64,000 nucleotides of DNA from Lutjanus erythropterus (GCA_020091685.1 CM034605.1:30612711-30676710); one strand, 5' to 3'; numbered from the stretch's first letter, positions 21,690 to 32,855 are shown. The notes: generated from the sequence alone by a model not told the origin. Program-made: numbers and translations.

Positions 21690-21900
21690 TTCATGGTTAC
21701 ACTAATTGCAAATCAAAACAAGATATTTGAGGACGTCATCTTGGACTTTGGGAAACAGTGATCAACATTTTTCACCATTTTATGGCATTTTATGGCCCAA
21801 ACAACCAATCAGTTAATGGAGAAAATAACTGAGCGATTAATTGAGAAAATAATCAACAGATTAATTAATGATGAAAATAATCGTTAGTTGCAGCCATAGT
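21690..21900 (-). mobile_element. GGGCTGCAAC-type MITE copy
   Basis: Reverse orientation. It contains GAGGACGTCATCTTGGACTT and ends near 21895 with GAAAATAATCGTTAGTTGCA, the inverted terminus of this common teleost MITE-like family. Related to 9181, 15110, 28795 and 60640. Confidence 0.75.
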
Positions 21901-22255
21901 TACAAACAAGTTCAAGCAAACGCTGTCTGTATGAAGTCTACAGTTTTCAATCATTTGAGTTTTGACTGGAGTTCTTCTTTTAAAGACCTCATCTCTTTTT
22001 GTCCTCTGTGATGTTTTAATGTTACTGACTGGAGAATTAGCTCCACCAGCTGTTTATCTCAATAAGCCAACTCCTAACTAATATGCACATTAGCTGTGGA
22101 TGAAAACGCGCATAAATTCGCATTTTATTTTGCAGATTTTCTAAAAATATTTATGTCTGTGTGTGTTTGATTGACAGGGTGGACAGATGCTGCTCTATAA
22201 ACAGGTAACCTGATCTACAGAGCCCATCTGGTCACAGCTCTGTTCAATTCACACT
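21901..22255. other. intergenic DNA, nothing recognised
   Basis: AT-rich, single-copy in appearance. Confidence 0.6.
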
Positions 22256-22520
22256 TCACACACACACACACACACACACACAACACACACAACACACACA
22301 CACACACACACACACACAGATATAAAAACATACACACCCACTCCAGTGACTCACACATTCACACACACACACATGTTGGGAGACATAAAAAGATTTACAC
22401 ACACACACGCCTGCACACAGACAAATATGGAGCAGCATCAAATAAATATGGAGAGGACACACACTGTGACTCATGCACACACACACAAACACATGTGGGA
22501 GTGTGTGTGTGTGTGTGTTT
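22256..22520. repeat. CA-rich microsatellite cluster
   Basis: 22256-22318 is a CA array with ACAAC interruptions; scattered short CA runs continue to 22495; 22500-22519 is a TG array. Confidence 0.9.
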
Positions 22521-22529
22521 TCGGCCTGA

Positions 22530-22806
22530 CGTGAATCATGCAATGAGGCGGAGGTGAAGCGGCAGCGAAGCGTCACCTGGGCAGGTCTGAGCGCACACGC
22601 AGAGGCCCAAAGGACGGAGGATCTGTGTCGAGATGTTGTGATGCTGCACAGGTGATACATCACATCACATCAGACTGAAAACTCGACACAGACACACACA
22701 CGAGTGTGACCGGGGTGTGATGATGGAGCAACCGGACGCAGCCGGACACGACGATCCAGACAAAGAGGACAAAAGTAAAACAGACAAAACCGACCGATCA
22801 GCTTAA
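22530..22806 (+). other. CpG-containing block with a 28-codon open frame
   Basis: 22530-22620 is GC-richer (GCGGCAGCGAAGCGTCACC). At 22720 an ATG (ATGATGGAG context) opens a 28-codon frame ending TAA at 22804-22806. The product is highly charged (Asp/Lys-rich, beginning MMEQPDAAGHDD). A donor-like AAAGTAAAA lies inside at about 22772-22780. It may be chance, an upstream ORF, or the start of a first coding exon. I recognise no family, and nothing downstream supports an exon. Confidence 0.15.
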
Positions 22807-23133
22807 TGAGGCTTTCACTGTTTCAAAAAGTCGACACTCTGCTTTGCTTTGCACATTTTTACCATCACTGGTCAACAGTATTCATTATAATATATAATTT
22901 TAACTCAATCACTATGTGTTGTTCAACATTTTTAAATATCTCTATTCACTCACCTACAGTGATCAATCACTGGATAAAGCCTTTCAAATTTAAGGATAAT
23001 ATGTTGCATCAGGAATATATGCTGTATAATGGGAAACCTACAGGCGATAGAGCAGATATGAAAAGCTGATTATTTCTGTTCTACCTCAAAATAATTCTTC
23101 TGCTGACTAAGTTACCTACTGTAATAAATTAAT
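22807..23133. other. AT-rich intergenic DNA, nothing recognised
   Basis: No gene or repeat assigned. Confidence 0.6.
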
Positions 23134-23760
23134 TAGGGCCCGAGCATCAAAAGTGAAGGAATTCTTCTATTTCTTAACATTATGTTCCCCTAAGATCACA
23201 TTTTTGAGGTGCTTAACGCACCCAGAAAGTCGAGAAAATTGGCACACTCACCCCAACTGGTGACAAATTTGATATTTTATGGCCGTGCAAAATGACTGAA
23301 CAGCCCCCCCCCCCCCTACAGTTTTCAGAATCAAAGACCCCTCCTTTAACTTTGCCCTACACGTATGAAAACTTTGGTAGTATCGTGTCAGGACGTGCAA
23401 AAAAGCCTTTTGGAGCCATACCCTAAACCCAACAGGAAGTCGGCCATTTTTAATTTTCTTTTCAATTTTAGGTCAGTTTTGATCGTTTCTACATGTTGTA
23501 TCTTAGCAAAGTTCATCAAAATCAGTGTGTGCCATCTTGACTACTTTGTGATCAAAAGTTATTGAAAGATTTTATCGTTGAAGGGCCTGACTGTGGCGTG
23601 GCGTCGGATTTCGATGTCTTGCCATGCAACACAAAATTGCTCTAACACATCAACAGGAAGCATCAACCAGTCGGCACCTGGCACCATGGTTGCAGTCGCA
23701 GTCCACCCTAAAGGGAGCGGGGCTGCGAGGGTCTGTACAATGCTGCTTGCAGCTTAAATT
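23134..23760 (+). mobile_element. AGGGCCCGAGCA-type teleost element
   Basis: Begins TTAGGGCCCGAGCATCAAAA and ends near CAATGCTGCTTGCAGCTTAA, the two ends of a repeat I know from many fish genomes. The body has AACAGGAAGTCGGCCATTTT and GAAGGGCCTGACTGTGGC. A run of 13 C lies at about 23304-23316. Non-autonomous and no open frame of its own. Transposon class not assigned. Confidence 0.7.
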
Positions 23761-24499
23761 TAATTTAATATTTTTATTTTCCTTAAATAAAACAGCAACT
23801 TCTATGTTCCAGACAACTTTATTCATGATGATGGTATTGTAAATCAGACCTTTGGGTTGGGAAAATGGAAGAAAATCCTACATCTTATGATCACTAAACT
23901 ACTAAAACCACCTTGGATTATAATTCTGATACACTGAATTTTCAAAATACTGAAAACAGGCCGTTTTTCTGAAAATTTGGATGTGGTCTTCAGGGATCGT
24001 GGCAGATAAATTTCACAAAGTCTGGTGACCTTTTTAACACCTTCATGCGTCTTCGAGGACCCTTCGGCAGTGATGTTCATCCAAACTTTATCAGGCAGTC
24101 ACACTGGGAATCGAAGGCTGAGTAGGACGCTGTCGTAGCCTCACTATGAGGCGCCACGTCATTTAGCTCGCCATCAGCAGCAGCGTCAGGCGGCCGTTCC
24201 TCTGCGGTGGGTCAGTTCTGCGGCTTTCAACTGCTCTGAACGTCTAATACAAGAACATGAGAAGTTGTTCTCAGAACACGATATTTCTTGAGTCTTTGTG
24301 TGATTATTTGGTTTTAGTCAGAGCTGTAAATAACCGCTGTGAGAGTTTCAGTCATCGTTCTTCTGTGTTTGCAGGCCGGCCGGTCGATCTCTGCTGGATC
24401 AACTCGTGTCTGAGCCCAACCGTCGCCACTGTTTCATATATTTGTCTTCAGTGTTGGTGATATCAGAGGGACACACACACACACACAAACACACTCCCG
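23761..24499. other. intergenic DNA, no gene seen
   Basis: 23760-24100 AT-rich. 24110-24240 GC-richer (GCGTCAGGCGGCCGTTCC). 24471-24495 short CA array. An acceptor-like GTTTGCAG at 24368-24375 starts no supported exon. Confidence 0.5.
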
Positions 24500-24625
24500 T
24501 CTGATGGAAGGCAAGCTGAGACTAATGGCTACCCAGGATGCATTGTGGCACTCGTACGCGCGGCAAGCTGGGGCTTATCCTGCCCTCCCGTTGTTGCCAC
24601 GGTAACCACAGTTTGAGTGAAGAGA
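24500..24625. promoter_or_regulatory. candidate conserved element with RFX X-box
   Basis: GC-richer single-copy block with GGCTACCCAGGATGCATTGT and CACTCGTACGCGCGGCAAGC. It ends in GTTGCCACGGTAAC at 24593-24606, a good X-box (RFX-family) match. A frame starting ATG at 24504 stays open for 33 codons to a TAA that lies inside the X-box. I read the block as regulatory rather than coding, at low certainty. Confidence 0.37.
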
Positions 24626-24781
24626 CACACAACACCTGCACAGCTGATAGTGATGTGTTTCTGTGTCGCTCTTCTTCCTCACCTGCTACTGCGTGTAAAG
24701 GAGCAGTCTGCTCAAAGTCCTGACAGACAGATTGACGTCTAGACTGAAGAGAAATATGTTAAAAGTACAACTAGTTCAACT
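24626..24781. other. intergenic DNA, nothing recognised
   Basis: Short spacer between the island and the next transposable element. Confidence 0.6.
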
Positions 24782-25536
24782 TTAAAGGACCAGTGTGTAA
24801 TAATTACAGGAATTTATGTACATAAATGAGATATATTATATATAAGTATGTTATTTATTATTATCAATCAACGTAAACTCATAATCTATATGTTCCCGTT
24901 ACTTTAGAAATAGCCATTTACAGTTACATACTGTCGGGTCGACTTACGGAGATCATCATCCTGCGCCGTCTACGGCAGCGCAGAGCGGACAAACTGCACT
25001 AACAGTGAGTCTTGGGAAGCCCATGGCAACCTTATGGAGACGCTGCAGCGTAAACATGGAAGTAGACAGGGAGGATAGACGCAGGTGATTGCTGGCAGAT
25101 CATTTAGCATTGTGAACCTTGACTGGCACAGTTTTGACAAATGGAGGATCATACATACACTGTACCAGAACAAAAAGCAGCGGACAGTGAATCCCCGTCA
25201 TCCAAGAAGCGGAGACGCGAAGAAAGTAAACGCAAGCATGACAGGAAACGGCAAAAACATGAATCAGCATCGGCATAGCGTTTACAGGATGGAAATCGCT
25301 GATGGAGGACAAACGTTTTCACAGTGACGCCGAGGTTGCCTGTTTTCTGCTGGACAGGTAATTCATCCTACACACATAATTGTAGTTTGTTGTGAGATAG
25401 CTTTCGCTCGCCATTTTGTCTGCTGACGGCCACCGTACTCTTGGTGAGAGAGGGGCGGTGTCGGGGTAAATCCTCTTAGTTGCAATCTAAGGTTTGAACG
25501 CTAGATGCCACTGGAAATCACACACTTCTCCTTTAA
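24782..25536. mobile_element. non-autonomous DNA element, TIR TTAAAGGACCAGTGTGTAA
   Basis: Left end TTAAAGGACCAGTGTGTAAT; right end is its inverted relative (CACACACTTCTCCTTTAA). The body resembles a teleost MITE family (GTTACTTTAGAAATAGCC near the left, CTAGATGCCACTGGAAATCA near the right). The middle (25040-25330) is CpG-rich and includes AAGAAGCGGAGACGCGAAG. Open frames there are short. No target duplication is clear. Confidence 0.7.
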
Positions 25537-25849
25537 TGCTTTAAACGAAAGCCGTCATGAAAGCACACAACGAATACGCTCCAGCTCATACACAACCTGT
25601 CATTTCCTTTGATAGTGACACACAAACAGCTGATCATTTTGAGATATTGAGGTGGGCTCGAAACTCAAAAATTTATTTCTCAACTTTTTGGTTTTTATAG
25701 TGTATCATAACTGAGCTTTTTTACAGTTCGAGGTGTCTTGTCAAAGGTTTCACTGATGTTTATTTTATGATGGTGGCTATGGGGGGAAAAAATGCTTTTT
25801 GAGCTGGTGGGGATTTTTTTTGCTGCAATACCATAAATGGCCACTGGGA
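25537..25849. other. intergenic DNA between related elements
   Basis: Contains CTCGAAACTCAAAAATTTAT and ACTTTTTGGTTTTTATAGTG, the TTGAGTT-type repeat ends seen also near 9130 and 19370. Confidence 0.45.
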
Positions 25850-26036
25850 AAAATTGGTGGCAAGGCTGCAGCCCCTTTAACTTCTATTATAGGCCTATGG
25901 TGCAGAGGGAGTGGGTTCACTGACATGGAGGCTGCCATGTTGAACCATCATGTTTCTACAGAACTTTTATGGCCACCGTAGGTTCTTTGCAAGTTCATCG
26001 CTAGATGCCGCTAAATCCTATGCACTGGTCCTTTAA
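25850..26036. mobile_element. second, truncated TTAAAGGACC-type copy
   Basis: Ends GCTAGATGCCGCTAAATCC and TGCACTGGTCCTTTAA, matching the right end of the element at 24782 but closer to the family as I know it. The internal CATGTTGAACCATCATGTTT is another family marker. The left end is missing. Confidence 0.65.
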
Positions 26037-26319
26037 TGAACACCATTTCCCATAAGCTCACAGCACCTCATGGGTTATGGCATGACAAAGAAGACGAGTT
26101 GAGACAGTTGATAGACCATGCAAAATCTTGTGACCTGCCCTAAATCATCACCCTGTATCAGTGGTCACATGACTCGTTCTCCCAGAATGCTTTGCTCACT
26201 CTTCCATGTGCATAATGTTAAATTTTAATAATGAAACTGTTCCAGTGCTCCTTCTTTATCTGAACCACCGTCACCTCCTCTTTGCTAAAATTTCACAAAT
26301 CTCCTGTCTGCAGCCTTTT
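26037..26319. other. intergenic DNA, nothing recognised
   Basis: Single-copy in appearance. Confidence 0.55.
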
Positions 26320-26760
26320 ATGTGCAAAATGCTAACCGCTAGCCACTAATTACTGACTCTGAGGCCTTTCCACATTGCCCTCTGTAAGCTAATGGCTAAG
26401 TGTAACCACGTCTCCACTCATACAGTAAGCTACCACCACAAGCTAACAGTTAACAGCTAACCGGTAATTATGAACAGCACCCTGTGCTTCACCCTGAAGG
26501 ACTTATCATGTTGTTTAGCCATTAGCATATGCTAGCACGCTGCCCTAGCATGGCGCCAAGCTCGCCCTGTGGCGCGCTGGCATTTCAAAGCAGTAATTAT
26601 CACAAACTGGTTGGCAAATGCTACTTAGCCCCGGCCGGGGGTCAGAGGAATTATGGGAGAATGAGTCCTGAGAGTCAGGCGGGGGCGTGGCCGGCCGGCC
26701 GCTGAGCGCTTTGTTTTGGATAATGATAGATTTTAGCTGCAGGTCACTTCACCGCACTCT
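26320..26760. promoter_or_regulatory. candidate conserved non-coding element
   Basis: GC-balanced block with recurring GCTAAC/TTAGC words (26330-26530), then GCATGGCGCCAAGCTCGCCC, TTTCAAAGCAGTAATTATCA (homeodomain AT core) and a CpG-rich 26628-26710 stretch (GGCGGGGGCGTGGCCGGCC). No supported reading frame. Good candidate on composition and motif density; conservation untested. Confidence 0.38.
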
Positions 26761-26779
26761 CACCTCTGAACACTCCACT

Positions 26780-26895
26780 CACTCTCCTCTCCTTCCTCGC
26801 CCATCACTTCCTTCCCTCCTCGACCCCCTCCGTCCCCTCCTCTTCCTCTTCTTCCTCCCCTCCATCCTCCCTCCCCACTCTCTCTTCTTCCCTCG
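26780..26895 (+). repeat. polypyrimidine (CT-rich) tract
   Basis: TCC/CTTC-rich stretch, irregular. Confidence 0.8.
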
Positions 26896-27005
26896 TCCTT
26901 GTTTACAACAAACATTTCCAGTAAACATAATAACAGAGGGCACCAACCTGTTGCTAGGCGACAATTACAGGAACAACAGCGATGCAGGGCAGAGACGCCG
27001 GATGA
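26896..27005. promoter_or_regulatory. candidate conserved element, X-box-like
   Basis: Single-copy block after the CT tract: TTTACAACAAACATTTCCAG, then CCTGTTGCTAGGCGACAATT, whose GTTGCTAGGCGAC resembles an RFX half-site pair. Confidence 0.27.
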
Positions 27006-27984
27006 CTGAGTGTGTGTTTGTGTGTGTTTGAGTGTGTGATGATCACCTCGCAGTAAAAAGCAAGTAAGCAGCAAACAAACAAACAAACAAAGAAGAAACA
27101 AACCTCATGTTGCTGTTGACTCAAATCAGGGTTCTTCGTCCTTTTATGGTTCTTGGCGTCATTTAAAAACTCCAGCAATTAGTCTGAGCCAAGTCCTCTG
27201 ACTGAATATCACTTTTATATTCTAACAGAATATGAAGAGTTTACAGCAGATTCTCAGGACTTTTTTTGTTCTTTTAAAACAGCCAAAGAAACTAAGTCTT
27301 TACGTCCTGTTTGTGATGTATTTCCTGCTTAAACAGGATGTGACGGTGCTGGGCACTGAGTGGTAGTCCTCAAACTTTTTCAGACATGAACCTTTTAGAG
27401 GCCAAATTTGGTTGGCTGGTAATAATAAAGGAGGAAACTACAACAAAAGTTTGATTCTGCTAAAAGGAGAGAAAACTCGCGAGACACACAGACTTCCTCA
27501 ACTATTTTACTTTTCTTATGTCTTGATCTTCTATATTATCATTTATTTTCCACTCTCTCAATAAATGTTGCCTGAATCTTCATCGTCACAAGTCAGAACT
27601 GATAACATTAAAGTTCAGATTAGAGACTTTTACTCTTCAATTATGCTGGGAAAGTAAATATTAAAAGATCAAATCTTTGCTATTAAACCTTGTAATGGAA
27701 CAGTTTCCTCATGAATAGATTTTTCTCACAATTATGACTTTTTGACTTTTTGTCTCACAGTTATGACTTTTCATCTCATAATTTTGACTTACCATTAGGA
27801 TATGTTTTTTCTTTCACTGGCTGAAATGGGTTTCCATAGAAACGTGCCCCCTTTTTTTATATACTTTTTAAATCTCACAACAGTAAAAAGTTTCACTCTT
27901 AAACCTGAAATCAAACACTTTAATTTTCATTTCAAGCCCAACATCCTGGAACTGAAAAATACTTTATCTTAAACCAAACCAACA
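27006..27984. other. AT-rich intergenic DNA, nothing recognised
   Basis: An AAAC tetranucleotide run lies at about 27072-27091. No gene. Confidence 0.6.
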
Positions 27985-28015
<31 letters not shown>

Positions 28016-28017
28016 AT
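27985..28017. repeat. (AAAT)n microsatellite
   Basis: About eight AAAT units. Confidence 0.95.
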
Positions 28018-28140
28018 GTGTGGAGCTAAACGTCAGGCTGAAAAATATATTAAGGAAAAAAGGTTTTCATAGCATCTGGTTAGACTGAAGCTGATGGCAG
28101 AGGTCAAAGGTCAGAGAGGCTGCTTCTTAACTTACACAGG

Positions 28141-28142
<2 letters not shown>

Positions 28143-28201
<59 letters not shown>
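28143..28201. repeat. (CA)n microsatellite
   Basis: Pure CA array of about 29 units. Confidence 0.96.
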
Positions 28202-28204
<3 letters not shown>

Positions 28205-28280
28205 TATAGAAGGTGCACTATCAATTTACATGAGGGAGATTTTTAAGGATCACTGAATGACTTGCTCTCACACTTACACT

Positions 28281-28317
28281 TCACACACACACACACGCAC
28301 ACACACACACACACACG
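28281..28317. repeat. (CA)n microsatellite
   Basis: CA array with one GC interruption. Confidence 0.94.
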
Positions 28318-28345
28318 CTTCCTTCTGATGAGGACTGAAGCTGTC

Positions 28346-28377
<32 letters not shown>
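28346..28377. repeat. (CA)n microsatellite
   Basis: CA array of about 16 units. Confidence 0.94.
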
Positions 28378-28378
<1 letters not shown>

Positions 28379-28794
28379 TCCTTCAGCTGCTGGTAGATTG
28401 AGTTGAAACCTCTCAGCTTCCAGATGGCACATTTCAGCTCAACATGTTTTTTTTTTTCTAACCTTTATTTGTCCGCGGAGCGTCGACAGACTCCAGTTTC
28501 ACCTCATTCATCAAGTGATTCATGAGGCAGTTTGCTTTGAAATTCTTTACACACCAAACTAGCTCCAGAAAATTATATGTTTCAGGTCGAAAATATTCAT
28601 TTTTGCTGATTTTAAAGGGAGAATATTGACTTGGGGCCACTGATGGTGTTTGAGGGACAACTTAAATGTTCAGGTACTGCAAGACAGCACAATAACAACA
28701 ACAACAAAAACCATGCAAAGTTTCCATACATATATATATCTACATATATGGCATACGTCTGTGCGCTCCACCTGTTTTCACATGTTTGGACCTA
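28378..28794. other. AT-rich intergenic DNA, nothing recognised
   Basis: Short AAC trinucleotide run near 28693 and TATA-rich 28727-28747. Confidence 0.6.
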
Positions 28795-28930
28795 TTTTTC
28801 CAACTATTGATCAATCTGGCAATAATTTATCCACCAATCAATTAGATGTTTGGTCCATAAAATGTTGATCAAAGTCCAAGATGATGTCCTCAAATGTCTT
28901 GTTTTGTCCACAACTCAAAAATATTCCATT
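28795..28930 (+). mobile_element. GGGCTGCAAC-type MITE fragment
   Basis: Contains CAAAGTCCAAGATGATGTCC, CAAATGTCTTGTTTTGTCCA and CAACTCAAAAATATTC, the same blocks as at 9181 and 15110. Ends are missing. Confidence 0.75.
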
Positions 28931-29819
28931 TACCGTCATTGAGTCGTGAAAAAACCCAGCTCTATGCGGGTCATGACCCAGTGTTTGGGAATGACTGGTG
29001 TATGTTAAATTACTTAATGTTTTTTTCACTGCTTTATAAGCAGAGGCTATGCATTTATTTACATGGATTTGCAGATGATCTTATTTCTACTTACAGACCA
29101 AAATAAATTCTAAAGATTTACTGATAATTTGCATGCAGAGGATGACTATATATTGTAATATGCTGTTGTAAATCCACCTTAAATTGACATAAATTTGTTA
29201 AAATATGTGTCTGTATATATATAAATATATTTAGCCTTATTTAGCCCACAAGCCTCTGAGTGTTTGATTGACAGCTGAGGCAGCAGGAACAACAAACAAA
29301 CAAACATTCACCTTTCCCTGAATGTTTGTTTGGTGCAGGACGAGACGTGTGTCCATGTTTTTTTTTTTTTCTTTTTTTTTAAGTGCATTAGCTTGAAAGG
29401 TTGACATGGACTGATTTATGCAAATATAATTTCAAATGACAGGTTCTCATCCTGCAGAACAAACAGAACTCTGACTGGTCCACAGAATGCAGGACAGGTG
29501 ATTTGCAGAGCAGATATGTTGCTGCAATGTGAAGTCAAACTCTAATAATCCTAAATGAACTGTGACTTTTTGTGTTCCCTACACCTGATTGAAACCATTG
29601 ATTCATTATAAATCCTATTTGCAAGTGTCCCAGGAGTTTGAGAATTATGGCTCTGTTGATACAGTATACAGTTAATGAGAAAAGATTGCAAGGAAAGAGC
29701 TATTACCTTTATTACCTAATAGTATCCAACATAGTTATTCAAAAATATATCAAAGTCAAATATAAAAAAGCTTTAAAATTGACCAAGTTATTGGCATAAG
29801 TGTGTTTTTAGAGACAGGT
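28931..29819. other. AT-rich intergenic DNA; doubtful RT-like word
   Basis: At 29035-29106 a + frame reads ...LHGFADDLISTYRPK followed by a stop. FADD is the reverse-transcriptase box seen more clearly at 18643, but here the context is too short to call. 29361-29380 is a T-rich run. ATGCAAAT at 29418-29425. No gene. Confidence 0.4.
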
Positions 29820-30055
29820 CTGTCAGGCGGCCATTTTGCGGCCATCTCGAAAGCGTTGGTCTCCAAAATTTAATCAGTTCATGTACCTGTTATAGAGTCT
29901 TAGCACACAAGATTTGGTGTAAATCCGTCCACCTGTGCAAACAAAAATCTGTGACGGACAGACGCACAGACTCATGTACAGCTGGACAACCGGAGAACAG
30001 TATGCCTCCGGCCTGGCGCCTTTGGCGGGCGGAGGCATAATAATCATGGAACCTC
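29820..30055 (+). mobile_element. interspersed repeat fragment ending GCGGAGGCATAATAAT
   Basis: CGGCCATTTTGCGGCCATCT, then CACAAGATTTGGTGTAAATC, CTGTGACGGACAGACGCACA and ATGCCTCCGGCCTGGCGCC with GGCGGGCGGAGGCATAATAA. Only this last part carries the small inverted GCCTCCG/CGGAGGC hairpin that marks this common fish repeat. Parent class uncertain. Confidence 0.6.
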
Positions 30056-31658
30056 GAGCAAGAAGAAATGAAAAAAAGAGGAATTCAGACTGTATGGATA
30101 AAGTAAAGTGGAGGATAAACAAACAAACGATAAGAATCCACTTCTACACATCAGGACAGAAGGAGCTACTCAGCAATCGTTAGTGCTAACGCTAGCTTAG
30201 CCACGGGGTCGGTCACCCAGCAACACATGGCTTGATTTGGATGGCTTGTTTATCTCTCTGAATTTGCACAAAGGTTTATTCGTGTGATGTTTGCAGAGAA
30301 GAAAACGGGTTATGGTATGATCTGGGTGCGATCTGTGCAAAACACAGAGGGGAGGGGTGGTGCGTTTCTGAAACATTTTTATGCATATATTACCTGCAGA
30401 TGTTAAAGTAATATTTACAGAATAATAAGAACCTTGATAAAACACTTCAGGAACTGGGACTTAAACATGCATGCGATTTCCTCATGTGGACACACAACAG
30501 AACAAAAGGCTAAATGCTAATCTAACATGCCAGAGTTAAATCCCATTTTCCAGGCCTTAATTTTCTGGCTGGATCATTTAAAGTGCTTAATTTTTGTCAC
30601 AGATTTGTCAAGAAAAAGAAGAATAAAACAAGTTAATTCAACTGCGGCTCAAATTCATGATTGGATGGTTTAAAATCATTGCATAATTGATATTAATTTA
30701 AATGAATCTGATCTTATAATGTTAAAATGCAGTAAATGTTAAAATACAGTCTAATTCATACATGACCTGATGTGAAGCACTGGGTAACTTTATGTGCATT
30801 TAAAGTATCATTTAATATAAATAAGACACTAATGTATTTCACAATATTTATAAAAGTGTTTATTTTTCTGTTACCTGTTTGCATTTAATATTGCATTTAC
30901 TTGCACTTGCTATGCAGCATGTGTAGTATTTAACACATTTTTCTTTCTCTGTTTCTTTAATTAATTTAAAGGTTGATGGCCTTTGGCTACCATCTACCAC
31001 TAATGACTGGTGACACTGTTAAACTGAACTGTCAAACTAAACGGATGCATCTGCAGAATAAAAGAAGAAAAAGAAAAAGCTGTTTGGTTATTTGAGTGGA
31101 ATCAAGTCAGACCTCTGGTCAGATGATTCTGTCTTTTTCAAGTGTTGAAGCAGCACATGATTTTGAGGTATAACTTGACAGCAACTGACAAGAAAAATCA
31201 TGCGATTTAACTTTCATCACAAACCTAAACTGAAAGTAAAGCATTGCGATGACAGATCAGAAAACACACTCATAATCTTTCTCAGCATAAGCGATGTAGC
31301 TGGTAAACATCTGTTCTTCACTGGCAGCATGATGTGGGATTTAATACAAGCCATTGAACTGAGGTTTGGATGAAAGTCTGAGATTATTGACAGACAACAA
31401 ACCAACACACAAACAGTGAGCTGCTCTGAAGCCCACGTGATGATAGGCTCTCTGTATCTGCTGTATATGATCCAGTCTCTGTAATAGACTCTGGACCATC
31501 AGTTTGGATAAATACTGAATATTGTGTGTGATGAACTGTTGGATCGATGCAGCTGAGCCGTTTCTTCCTTTAATGACTCTGGAAGACATTTATTAAAGCG
31601 AGTGGGCAGGAAATCGATCCTAACCAGACTGCAACCACATTACTGCCTCACCAACCTC
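30056..31658. other. 1.6-kb AT-rich intergenic DNA, no gene seen
   Basis: No repeat or exon recognised. The - strand frame at 31341-31589 has no family features. Confidence 0.6.
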
Positions 31659-31672
31659 TGTGTGTGTGTGTC

Positions 31673-31712
<40 letters not shown>
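31659..31712. repeat. (TG)n microsatellite
   Basis: TG array with a TCTT interruption near the start. Confidence 0.96.
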
Positions 31713-31717
<5 letters not shown>

Positions 31718-31954
31718 TGACCACCTCCCAAGTATGAACTGAACAGGCTTCAGTGGATCTGCAGTGTTACATTATCTTCCATTGCTTTCAATGTCAAATA
31801 AAAGGTGGGAAATTTTGATTTTTTTTCATCAAACCAAGATGATGCTGACATGTTGTTTAAAATACAGCACAGGTCCTGAGTGATCTTTAGAATGACATTT
31901 GAATTTGAACTTTTTCTGCCTCACAACATTGCTTTAAGACAAAAAGTGTTTGGC

Positions 31955-32265
31955 CCTCACCTTAACCCCTTCATCCCTCACCTTGACCCCTTCATCCCTC
32001 ACCTTAACCACTTCATCCGTCACCTTGACCCCTTCATCCTTACCTCAACCCCTTCATCCCTCATCTCGACCCCCTCATCCCTCCCTTCAACCTTTCATCC
32101 CTCTTCTCTGCCCCTTCTTCCGTCACCTCAACCCCTTCATCCCTCTACCCCTTCACCCCCTACCTTGACCCCTTCATCCCTTTCCTCAAGCCCCCATCCC
32201 TCCTCTGGACCCCTTCATCCCTCGATCCTTTAATCCTTCAACCCCTTCATCCCGCACTTCGATCC
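31955..32265 (+). repeat. 21-bp pyrimidine-rich minisatellite
   Basis: Unit CCTTCATCCCTCACCTTGACC, well ordered for the first four or five copies (31963-32050), then degenerating with insertions and losses. About 14 recognisable CTTCATCC words. Because 21 is a multiple of three the + frames read as Ser/Pro/Leu/Thr repeats, which is not evidence of coding. Confidence 0.85.
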
Positions 32266-32855
32266 ATCATCAGTTTTTTGGCTGTTATTTTAACACATTG
32301 ACTGCTCAAAATGACCCCTCCCAATCCATGCAGCAGATTTTCTTCCTTTTCTCCCCATTTATTGAAGGAGCGAGGCTAACAGTGGCTCTCTGCCTCCAGT
32401 CATTATGCTAAGCTAAAACTGTCCTGCACCTACAATAAACCCAGAGACATAGACACAAGACACTGGAGAAGACGGCTAACAAAATGTTCTGTAAAGTGAT
32501 CGATATTCCCACATCTCCTGAATACAGCACACAATGTAGACAGAAAAGAACATGCCAGAACGTGTGTGTGTGTGCAGACAGAGACACTTTGCTCTGCAGT
32601 GAACACTCATCTCTTATTAACACACCACATCTCTAAAACATGAAGCTCGGCCAGCGGCGGACGATCTGTCGTCGATCCACATCAGACTGCAGGGAAATAT
32701 TTAACACACACTCTGACCTGCACACACACACCTCCTGAGTGTGTGTGCGTGTGTGTGGTCAGAGGAGGGTAATATCTGCTGACTGATGGCGGTGACGACA
32801 GGAAGGTCCTGAAGCCGCCATCAACTAACCCGACTGTAAACACACACTGAGAAAG

